Assembly: GCA_947453875.1 (NCBI GenBank)
Contig: CANGIH010000022.1
Span: 1 to 12,528 of the forward strand
DNA from: Planctomycetaceae bacterium
GTDB taxonomy: Bacteria > Planctomycetota > Planctomycetia > Pirellulales > UBA1268
DNA: 12,528 nucleotides
Reading direction: 5' to 3'
The translations under genes and the position numbers were made by a program. This document shows, one piece after another, positions 6,818 through 12,528 of the stretch (the stretch's first letter is position 1; each line of letters opens with the position of its first letter). The notes under the pieces are model-generated. The model did not search any database, was not told where the DNA came from, and saw nothing but the letters and a program-made list of their open reading frames with translations.

Positions 6818-8431
6818 TCAGAGGCCGAGGAACGTCGTCGTGCACTCCGACTCGACCCGACCGTCGAGTTGCTCACCCGACAGGCTGGCCACGGCCGTGG
6901 CCCGCGACGCCGGGGCTCCGGCGGGAAGACGGTACGTCGCCTCGAAGGTGGCCCGTCCTCCCGGGGGAATCGAGCCGATTCCATCGAACGTCAGCGTTCG
7001 CCCTTCGATGCTCACCTTCGAGGGCGTCGGGTCGCCGACGAGGCGGGCTTCCTCGGGAATACTGAGAACGACCCGCAACCGCCCCGACGCGGCCCCGCCG
7101 TTATTGGTGACGGTGCAGACAACCGTCGTCGAACCGCCAACCTGGACGGGGTCGGCGCAATCGGCGACGGAAAGCCGAAGGCCCGCTTCGCGCGGCGTCC
7201 GCAGCGCCGGGGCACTCGAGCGGACGATGACGCACGACTCGTCGGCGACCATCACCCCCCCCACGCTCTCCGCCAGCACCCCGCGAACACAGGCACGGGA
7301 GGCCTGCCCTCCGCGGACGCCGGCGGGCGACTGCGCACGCAGGTTGATCTGCCGGCGCAGCTGCCCCCCCGGCTCGATCGGCGGCAGCGTCCAGGAGACT
7401 GAGTTCGTGCCGAGCAGATACCCGTCGGATGCCTCGAGCGCGGCATAGGTGGGATCCCAGTCGAACTCGAGTTTTGTCGGACCGGATGCCACCAGGCCGG
7501 TGTTCCGCACCGTGGCGACAAACTCCCCGACGCCCCCATCCATCAATTCATTCGGCCCCGACATGTCGAGTTCAATGGCCGGCACCGCTGCCGCTGCGGG
7601 CGCCGCAGGAAGGGCGGGGATCGCCGCCGTCGGCAGGGATTGCGACATCGTCGGCTGGACCACCGAACTCGTGGCCGGCTGCGGCAGGGCCGGTCTGGAA
7701 GGGGCCACCACAGGCGGCGCGGCAGGGACCGGCACCGGAACGGGGACGGCAGGTCGCGGCACCGGTGCCGCCGCGACGGGCGGGGCGATGACCGGCGCAG
7801 GGGCGGCCACTGACGGCGGCACCGCAATGGCAGGTGGCAACGTCACCCCAGGTGGCACAGCCACGGCCGGTGGCCCAGCCTGGAGGGGCGCCGCCACGGT
7901 CGGGGCGGCCATCGCCGGCGCTCCGGCGACGGCGGGGGCCGTGGGGGCGGTCACCATGACGCACTCCGTGGCCCCACCCATGAAGGTGTGCGCCTGGTCG
8001 AGGATCTCGACACGATGGCACTGGCGGCCCGGTTCGTCGGTGAAGAATTCGAGCGTCAGGCGTCTTGAGGTACCGGCCGCCATGTCGATCGTGCCACGCT
8101 GCTCGATCGGGCTGGCGGATGCTTCGTGGTGGAATCCCCTGTCGAAGTAGTCGACCACCCGCAGTCCGGTGAGCGGACGGCCGGAACGGTTGACCAGTTC
8201 GACCTCGAATGACACCTTCTCTCCGAGCTTCGCCGCCAATGGGCCAGTGATGTTGACGAGGACCGGATCCTCGGCCTGGGCCGCTCCCGCCAGAACCACC
8301 GTCGCCGCCACGACGAGGAAGAACATCGCGGCACCGACGAGACGGGAGCACAGCGGACGGTCCGGCCGCGCACGATCCTGGCGGCAGACCTCCATCCGGG
8401 GTGACATCGTGCCGACGGCTGGCATTGGCAT
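6818..8431 (-). CDS. Secreted protein with three DUF11-like beta domains and a Pro/Ala/Val-rich linker
   Basis: The product has 537 residues from the ATG at 8431. Residues 31-53 (LVGAAMFFLVVAATVVLAGAAQA) form a signal peptide core ending in a good AQA-ED cleavage site. Three Ig-like beta domains of the DUF11/CARDB type follow. Domain 1 is at 54-160 (LGEKVSFEVELVNRSGRPLTGLRVVDYF), domain 2 at 286-403 (GEFVATVRNTGLVASGPTKLEF) and domain 3 at 416-535 (VGGSTTVVCTVTNNGGAASGRLRVVL). Each has the asymmetric 'normal V/N-x-G' strand pattern of these domains and a PPxxPGG turn. A 125-residue linker at 161-285 is almost only Pro, Ala and Val. Paired Cys residues occur in domains 2 and 3. It is probably an envelope or extracellular structural protein; no enzymatic motif is seen. 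The frame is open to an ATG at 8611, but 8431 has GAAGGG 6 nt upstream and gives a normal signal peptide. Confidence 0.8.
   Translation of the reverse strand: MPMPAVGTMSPRMEVCRQDRARPDRPLCSRLVGAAMFFLVVAATVVLAGAAQAEDPVLVNITGPLAAKLGEKVSFEVELVNRSGRPLTGLRVVDYFDRGFHHEASASPIEQRGTIDMAAGTSRRLTLEFFTDEPGRQCHRVEILDQAHTFMGGATECVMVTAPTAPAVAGAPAMAAPTVAAPLQAGPPAVAVPPGVTLPPAIAVPPSVAAPAPVIAPPVAAAPVPRPAVPVPVPVPAAPPVVAPSRPALPQPATSSVVQPTMSQSLPTAAIPALPAAPAAAAVPAIELDMSGPNELMDGGVGEFVATVRNTGLVASGPTKLEFDWDPTYAALEASDGYLLGTNSVSWTLPPIEPGGQLRRQINLRAQSPAGVRGGQASRACVRGVLAESVGGVMVADESCVIVRSSAPALRTPREAGLRLSVADCADPVQVGGSTTVVCTVTNNGGAASGRLRVVLSIPEEARLVGDPTPSKVSIEGRTLTFDGIGSIPPGGRATFEATYRLPAGAPASRATAVASLSGEQLDGRVESECTTTFLGL
7577..7951 (-). 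repeat. Low-complexity Pro/Ala/Val coding stretch
   Basis: This stretch encodes residues 161-285 of the DUF11-like protein, with runs such as VPRPAVPVPVPVPAAPP. It is a flexible extended linker between beta domains. Read on the other strand it gives a long Gly/Thr/Ala-rich open frame that I regard as an artefact. Confidence 0.8.
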
Positions 8432-8437
8432 CTCGGG

Positions 8438-8443
8438 CCCTTC
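8438..8443 (-). promoter_or_regulatory. Ribosome binding site favouring the 8431 start
   Basis: On the minus strand GAAGGG sits 6 nt before the ATG at 8431. The other in-frame ATGs that keep the signal peptide (8425, 8407, 8395) have no comparable site. Confidence 0.55.
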
Positions 8444-8549
8444 ACTGGCAGGTGCGACGACCGCCGGGATGGCATCCTCCCGGCCGGATGCGGAGAAGCG
8501 TACCACGCGGGCCGAGCGGCCGCCCACCGGCGTTTCCCGGCCGCAAGGC

Positions 8550-8605
8550 GCATTTCGCCCACACGGCCCCCCGGTGGCCATTGGGCGGCAGGATTGGCGA
8601 AATGC
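8550..8605. repeat. 10-bp inverted repeat in the phoU to DUF11-like gap
   Basis: GCATTTCGCC at 8550-8559 and GGCGAAATGC at 8596-8605 are exact reverse complements, 36 nt apart. The enclosed GC-rich stretch contains GGCCCCCCGGTGGCC, which can fold further. In the minus direction it starts 18 nt after the phoU stop, so it may terminate or stabilise the pst-phoU transcript. The 192-bp gap 8432-8623 shows no other clear signal. Confidence 0.45.
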
Positions 8606-8623
8606 CGTCATGGGGGCCCGGGA

Positions 8624-9283
8624 TCACTCATCCACCCGGTGGCGGACGATCTCCCCCTCCACCATGTAGATCACATCCTCCGCCACGTTCGTCGCCATGT
8701 CGGCGATCCGTTCGATGTGCTTCGTGATCGAGTTCACACGCAGCAGGGCCTCGACATTCTCCGGATGATCCTTGATGCCGGCGAGAAGCCGCTTGCGGAT
8801 CTTCTGACGAGCATCGTCGACGACGTCGTCCTGCTCCCGGATGCGTCTGGCGAGCACCGGATCGCCGTTGATCACCGCGGCGAGGCATTCGCGGACCATC
8901 TCCTCCGCCTGCATCGCCATCGGGCGAATCTCCGGTGGGATCTCGACTGTCGTGGCCCCCTCGAGCTGTGCGACCCGCTTGGCGATGTTCTTGGCAAGAT
9001 CACCCATCCGCTCAAGATCGTTGTTGATCTTCAGCACGGCGATCACGAACCTCAGGTCGGCCGCCACGGGCTGGTAGAGGGCGAGGATCTTCAGGCACTC
9101 CTCCTCCACCTCAACCTCCATGCGGTCGATCGCCTCGTCACTGGCGAGGACACGCTGGGCGAGGCTCGCATCACGGTTGATGACCGCGGAGATCGATTTC
9201 GAGATCGCCTCCTCGACAAGCGTGCCGACGCGGAGGATCTTCTCCTTGAGTTGCTCGATCTGCCGTTCGATGTGCCTGGTCAT
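8624..9283 (-). CDS. phoU: Phosphate signalling/transport regulator PhoU
   Basis: This 219-residue, all-helical protein matches PhoU in length and in its two three-helix repeats. Metal-cluster motifs appear in both halves: NNDLERMGDLAKNIAKR in the first and SITKHIERIADMATNVAEDVIYMVEGE in the second, the PhoU E-x-x-x-D-x-x-x-N/D pattern. PhoU is cytoplasmic, dampens PstSCAB activity and relays phosphate sufficiency to the PhoR sensor kinase where that exists. The start is the ATG at 9283, with GGAGG 5 nt upstream; an upstream extension in frame would run into pstB. It follows pstB by 43 bp, the usual pst operon order. The inverted repeat downstream suggests it is the last gene of the operon. 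Confidence 0.97.
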   Translation of the reverse strand: MTRHIERQIEQLKEKILRVGTLVEEAISKSISAVINRDASLAQRVLASDEAIDRMEVEVEEECLKILALYQPVAADLRFVIAVLKINNDLERMGDLAKNIAKRVAQLEGATTVEIPPEIRPMAMQAEEMVRECLAAVINGDPVLARRIREQDDVVDDARQKIRKRLLAGIKDHPENVEALLRVNSITKHIERIADMATNVAEDVIYMVEGEIVRHRVDE

Positions 9284-9286
9284 GGG

Positions 9287-9294
9287 AACCTCCC
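9287..9294 (-). promoter_or_regulatory. Ribosome binding site that sets the phoU start
   Basis: On the minus strand GGGAGGTT contains the GGAGG core, 5 nt before the ATG at 9283. This excludes starts inside pstB that remain in frame up to 9403. Confidence 0.8.
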
Positions 9295-9297
9295 GTC

Positions 9298-9316
9298 GGC
9301 GGGCATCCCTCCCGCC
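9298..9316. repeat. Small hairpin between pstB and phoU
   Basis: GGCGGG at 9298-9303 pairs with CCCGCC at 9311-9316 around a 7-nt loop, lying just upstream of the phoU ribosome site. It may slightly lower or stabilise phoU expression relative to the transporter genes. It is short and could be chance in GC-rich DNA. Confidence 0.35.
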
Positions 9317-9326
9317 AACCTTCGTT

Positions 9327-10181
9327 TCAACCAAACCGACCGGTGACGTAGGCCTCGGTCTCGCGGAGCACGGGCTTGGTGAAGATGTCGGTCGTGGGGC
9401 CATACTCGATGAGCCGGCCCAGATACATGAACGCAGTGTAGTCGCTCGAGCGGCTCGCCTGCTGCATGTTGTGGGTCACGATGAGCACCGAATAGTGGCC
9501 GCGGAGTTCCTGGATGAGGTCCTCGACCTTGCCGGTTGCGATCGGATCGAGCGCCGAGCAGGGCTCGTCGAGGAGGAGCACCTCCGGCTCTGCGGCGATC
9601 GCCCGGGCGATGCAAAGCCGTTGTTGCTGGCCGCCTGAAAGCCCAAGCGCGCTGTCGGAGAGCCGGTCCTTCACCTCATCCCACAGGGCAGCGCCGCGGA
9701 GACTTTTCTCGCACACCTCGTCGAGGACGGTGCGACTGGTCTCGCCGTCGATCCGGAGGGCGTAGACGACGTTCTCGTAGATGCTCATCGGGAAGGGATT
9801 CGGCCGCTGGAAGACCATTCCCATCCGTTTCCGCAGTTCGATGACGTCCATCCGCGGATCGTAGATCGAATCACCGTTGAGTCGCATGTCGCCGGTGATC
9901 CGCACGCTCGGCACGAGATCGTTGAGCCGGTTCACGCTTCGCAGGAGCGTCGATTTGCCGCAGCCGCTCGGCCCCACCAGCGCCGTCACCTTGCCGTGAG
10001 GGATCGGCATGCTGATCGAGTGGAGGGCCTGCTTGGTGCCGTACCAGAGGTTGAATCCGTCGATCTCGAGGACCGCCGGATCCTGGCGGACTCGCTGATG
10101 TACCTCCGCCGGCACCTGACCACCACCGGCGACCACCGCGAGGCGGTCGGGGGACGAGGGCGTTTCGGCGGAAGTTGGCAT
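9327..10181 (-). CDS. pstB: Phosphate ABC transporter ATP-binding protein PstB
   Basis: The 284-residue protein is the ATPase that powers phosphate import through PstC-PstA at the inner membrane. All ABC motifs are intact: Walker A GPSGCGKST (70-78), Q-loop Q125 in VFQRPNPFPMSIYENV, signature LSGGQQQR (181-188), Walker B VLLLDEP (201-207), D-loop SALD (209-212) and switch His237. LRSVNRLNDLVP after Walker A and QRPNPFPMSIYENV are characteristic of PstB rather than other ABC ATPases. The usual domain begins near residue 37 (VLEIDGFNLWYGTKQAL). The first 36 residues are an extra, low-complexity tail, and the ATG at 10181 has no clear ribosome site, so the true start could be further in. It lies 44 bp after pstA. 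Confidence 0.97.
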   Translation of the reverse strand: MPTSAETPSSPDRLAVVAGGGQVPAEVHQRVRQDPAVLEIDGFNLWYGTKQALHSISMPIPHGKVTALVGPSGCGKSTLLRSVNRLNDLVPSVRITGDMRLNGDSIYDPRMDVIELRKRMGMVFQRPNPFPMSIYENVVYALRIDGETSRTVLDEVCEKSLRGAALWDEVKDRLSDSALGLSGGQQQRLCIARAIAAEPEVLLLDEPCSALDPIATGKVEDLIQELRGHYSVLIVTHNMQQASRSSDYTAFMYLGRLIEYGPTTDIFTKPVLRETEAYVTGRFG

Positions 10182-10225
10182 CGCGGAGGCTCTGGCTGAG
10201 GGCGGAGGGACGGGAACAGACTAAC

Positions 10226-11881
10226 TCAAAACTGCTGAGCGACGTAGCGGCGCCGCAACCGGCCGCGGATCCAGATCGCCACGAGATTCAGCAGGGCGAT
10301 GATCGCCACGAGCAGGAACGTGATCGTGAACACCATCGGCTTGGCAGCCTGGCTGTTGGGGCTCTGGAAGCCGACGTCGTAGATCAGGTAGGCCAGGTGC
10401 ATGAACTCCCGTTCAGGATGAACGAATGGGAAGGTGCCGTCGATCGGCAGGTCGAGAGCGAGTTTCTTCACGCCGACGAGCATCAACGGGGCGACCTCGC
10501 CGGCGCCACGGGCCATCGCCAATATCAGCCCGGTCATGATGCCGGGGAGGGCGCGGGGGAGAACGATGCGGCGGATCGTCTGCCACTTGCTGGCGCCACA
10601 GGCATACGATCCCTCCCGCATCGAGTTCGGGACAGATGAGAGCGCCTCCTCCGTGGCGACGATCACCACCGGGAGGGTGAGCAGCGCGAGCGTCAGCGAT
10701 GCCCACAGCAGCCCACCGGTCCCGAAAGTTGGCTGGCCGTCGGCGATGAGCGCTGGTCGGAAGAGGAGTTCGTCGATCGAGCCGCCGAGGACGTAGCAGA
10801 AGAATCCCAGCCCGAAGGCGCCGTAGACGATGCTCGGCACGCCGGCGAGGTTGTTGATGGCGATACGGACGGCCGCTGTCACCGGGCCTCGCGTGGCATA
10901 TTCGCGGAGGTAGAGGGCCGCGAGCACGCCGAATGGTGCCACGAGCAGCGCCATGATCAGCGTCATCGCCACCGTGCCCCAGATGGCCGGAAAGACACCG
11001 CCGGCGCTGTTGGCCTCACGCGGATCATCGCCGAGAAACTCCCCCCACCGCGAAGCGTAGACGCCGAGCTTCCCTCCGAGAGCGAGCCTGTTGGGCTGGC
11101 AGGCCCGGACAATGTCGGCGAGCGGCAGGATCACCTTTTCCCCCGTCGCGGTGGCCAGTTCGAGGCCCCAGCCTTCGTTGCCGGCCCGGAGTTCGGCGGT
11201 CCGCTCGTCGAGGGCCCGCTCGCTCTTCTCCACCTCCCGGGCGACGTTGCCCTCCACCTCCCGGGCGGCGGCGTGGGCGGGCGACTCGGCCCCCGATTCA
11301 AGCTCGGCGCTCACCACCGCCAGTCGCGCCCCCCTGAGGCGACGCTGGAGCAGGCCACGCTCCTCCTTGTCGATCCTCCAGGCATCCCGCCAACGCTTGC
11401 GCGCGGCGGGGTGGAGACGGCTGAATTCATTCCAAGCCGCTTCGCCACCGTCGGCCACGACCTCCTCCCCATGGAGAAGCCGGGTGGGGAAACCATGAAA
11501 CCTCCCCCCCTCGAGCCGCTCGACGACCGTCGCCTCGGCAGGCCTCGTCGTCGCCGACACCTCGGAATCGCCGAACCACTCGAAATGCTTGCCGCTGAGT
11601 TCGAAGTTCGCCGTCCGCACCAACCGGCGCCCGCTGCCATCGGGGGCCACCTCCCGGGCAGACTCTTCGCCGAGCACACGACGCCCGTCGGAGGTTTCGA
11701 GGAGATCGAGGGGACGTGGCCAGAATGTGCCCGCCCCCTGGGCGACGATGTACCCAAGAAGGCCGATGATCATCGCCAGACAGAGTGACAGGGCTCCCCC
11801 GGTGAGCCAGATCCAGGGCTCGCCATGGGCCGACAGCGCGGCGTGGGAGGAGCGGCGGCGGCGAGGCCTTTCAGAGTTCAT
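10226..11881 (-). CDS. pstA: Phosphate ABC transporter permease PstA, long form
   Basis: This 551-residue permease is about twice the length of classical PstA (near 300). A first membrane helix (about 25-49) is followed by some 240 periplasmic residues before the usual permease domain. The insertion includes a charged, probably coiled-coil segment (161-235) and ends with ADIVRACQPNRLAL, then DPREANSAGGVFPAIWGTV (286-304), which I associate with long-form PstA. The channel domain has further helices from about 303 to the end, with the cytoplasmic EAA-type loop EEALSSVPNSMREGSYACGASKWQTIRRIVLPRALPGIMTG (411-451) that docks PstB, then GEVAPLMLVG (461-470). The ATG at 11881 overlaps the end of pstC by 11 bp, with GGAGGAGGT inside pstC as its ribosome site, so the two are translated together. 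Confidence 0.95.
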   Translation of the reverse strand: MNSERPRRRRSSHAALSAHGEPWIWLTGGALSLCLAMIIGLLGYIVAQGAGTFWPRPLDLLETSDGRRVLGEESAREVAPDGSGRRLVRTANFELSGKHFEWFGDSEVSATTRPAEATVVERLEGGRFHGFPTRLLHGEEVVADGGEAAWNEFSRLHPAARKRWRDAWRIDKEERGLLQRRLRGARLAVVSAELESGAESPAHAAAREVEGNVAREVEKSERALDERTAELRAGNEGWGLELATATGEKVILPLADIVRACQPNRLALGGKLGVYASRWGEFLGDDPREANSAGGVFPAIWGTVAMTLIMALLVAPFGVLAALYLREYATRGPVTAAVRIAINNLAGVPSIVYGAFGLGFFCYVLGGSIDELLFRPALIADGQPTFGTGGLLWASLTLALLTLPVVIVATEEALSSVPNSMREGSYACGASKWQTIRRIVLPRALPGIMTGLILAMARGAGEVAPLMLVGVKKLALDLPIDGTFPFVHPEREFMHLAYLIYDVGFQSPNSQAAKPMVFTITFLLVAIIALLNLVAIWIRGRLRRRYVAQQF

Positions 11882-12527
11882 GCGACCTCCTCCGGAAGCG
11901 CTCGCGGATGATCTCCGCGGCCGTATTGAGGAGAAAGGTCAGGGCGAAGAGCGTGAGGGCCGCGAGGAACAGCACGCGGTAGTGGGCGCTTCCCCGCGCC
12001 GCTTCCGGGAGTTCCGTGGCGATCGCCGCGGAGAGCGTCTGGAAGCCGTTGAAGAGGTTGAGATCCATGATCGGCGTGTTGCCCGCGGCCATCAGCACCA
12101 CCATCGTCTCCCCCACCGCCCTCCCGAGGCCGATCATCACCGCCGAAAAAATGCCGCTGGTGGCTGCGGGGAGGATGACCCGGATCGCCGTCTGCCAGGG
12201 CGTGGCACCGGCACCGAGCGACGCCGAGCGGAGGTGATCAGGGACGCTCGACAGGGCATCGTCGGCGATCGTGAAGATGAGCGGGATGATCGCGAAGCTC
12301 ATGCCGAAGGCGACGATCATGGCATTCCGCTGCACATAGCTCCCGAGAAGCCCGCCACGGGCGTCGATCCGCAGCGCATCGAGGAACGTCCCGGCGGCAA
12401 GCGCGAGGGTGAGCGTGAGGAGGACTCCGGCCACGAACACCGCCAGCGACACCAATGCCGTCCGCTCTGTCCCCCAGCCGACGCTGATCCGCCGCAGCCA
12501 GGGATTCACATAACGCCCGCAGGCCAC
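11871..12527 (-). CDS. pstC: Phosphate ABC transporter permease PstC, 3' part (5' end outside the window)
   Basis: The reading frame runs off the right edge; 218 C-terminal residues are visible. The first membrane helices and periplasmic loop are missing, so the GTG codons near the edge are not taken as the start. SYVQRNAMIVAFGMSFAIIPLIFTIADDALSSVPDHLRSASLGAGATPWQTAIRVILPAATSGIFSAVMIGLGRAVGETMVVLMAAGNTP contains the PstC cytoplasmic coupling loop and the GRAVGETM motif. The YVQRNAM segment resembles the long PstC type that pairs with long PstA. Membrane segments follow at FNGFQTLSAAIATELPE and FLAALTLFALTFLLNTAAEI. It forms the phosphate channel with PstA and overlaps that gene by 11 bp. Confidence 0.94.
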   Translation of the reverse strand: MACGRYVNPWLRRISVGWGTERTALVSLAVFVAGVLLTLTLALAAGTFLDALRIDARGGLLGSYVQRNAMIVAFGMSFAIIPLIFTIADDALSSVPDHLRSASLGAGATPWQTAIRVILPAATSGIFSAVMIGLGRAVGETMVVLMAAGNTPIMDLNLFNGFQTLSAAIATELPEAARGSAHYRVLFLAALTLFALTFLLNTAAEIIRERFRRRSHEL

Positions 12528-12528
12528 C

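Noticed and set aside
6672..6845. N-terminal extension of the phosphoesterase-like protein
   Set aside because: It overlaps the upstream gene and is His/Arg-rich with no fold match; the first beta strand begins at the ATG at 6671.
6414..7448. Plus-strand open frame opposite the end of the DUF11-like gene
   Set aside because: It crosses a gene boundary on the other strand and has only low-complexity content.
7449..8150. Gly/Thr/Ala-rich plus-strand frame that looks like a repetitive cell-surface protein
   Set aside because: It is the antisense image of the Pro/Ala/Val linker; no ribosome site or signal peptide supports it.
8432..8611. N-terminal extension of the DUF11-like protein to the ATG at 8611
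   Set aside because: It would place 90 residues before the signal peptide core, contains an inverted repeat, and has a weaker start context than 8431.
1..12528. CRISPR arrays, tRNA or rRNA genes, insertion sequences, phage or defence genes
   Set aside because: No regularly spaced direct repeats, clover-leaf patterns, transposase motifs or nuclease/defence domains were seen on either strand.

Overview
The window is high-GC bacterial chromosome carrying ordinary protein-coding genes. I see no rRNA, tRNA, CRISPR array, transposase or integrase. Several traits point to Planctomycetota, possibly Pirellulales: a secretin with the VADLVIPIP element after its N-terminal domain, a Pro/Ala/Val-rich secreted protein with DUF11-like domains, a uronate-isomerase-like amidohydrolase, and the long forms of PstA and PstC. 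This assignment rests on remembered family resemblance, not on a search.

Layout. (1) Plus strand, 1-2131: the 3' part of a secretin gene running in from the left edge, a perfect 14-bp inverted repeat, then a small DUF423 membrane protein. (2) Minus strand, 2110-4326: a signal-peptide protein with one TPR-like helical hairpin and three 18-residue charged C-terminal repeats, followed 12 bp later by a uronate-isomerase-like gene. The latter runs convergently into the DUF423 gene with a 22-bp 3' overlap. (3) Minus strand, 4528-6671: a degenerate calcineurin-like phosphoesterase, then cutA, then an unrecognised 150-residue protein. These three are tightly packed (15-nt gap, then a 4-nt start/stop overlap) and are probably one transcript. 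(4) Minus strand, 6818-8431: a large secreted protein with three DUF11-like beta domains and a low-complexity linker. (5) Minus strand, 8624 to the right edge: pstC (5' end outside the window), pstA, pstB and phoU in that order, the inner-membrane, ATPase and regulator parts of the high-affinity phosphate transport system.

The pst-phoU block is the one clear functional system: PstC and PstA form the channel, PstB drives it, and PhoU links transport to Pho regulation. The phosphate-binding protein PstS and the PhoR/PhoB pair are not in the window and may lie beyond the right edge. The other genes look like lineage-typical accessory or housekeeping genes. I found no convincing new multi-gene system. 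The most curious items are the phosphoesterase with eroded metal motifs that precedes cutA, the 18-residue repeats at the end of the TPR-like protein, and several unexplained intergenic inverted repeats. No gene-free stretch reaches 300 bp once starts are set; the longest are 4327-4527 and 8432-8623, both described below.
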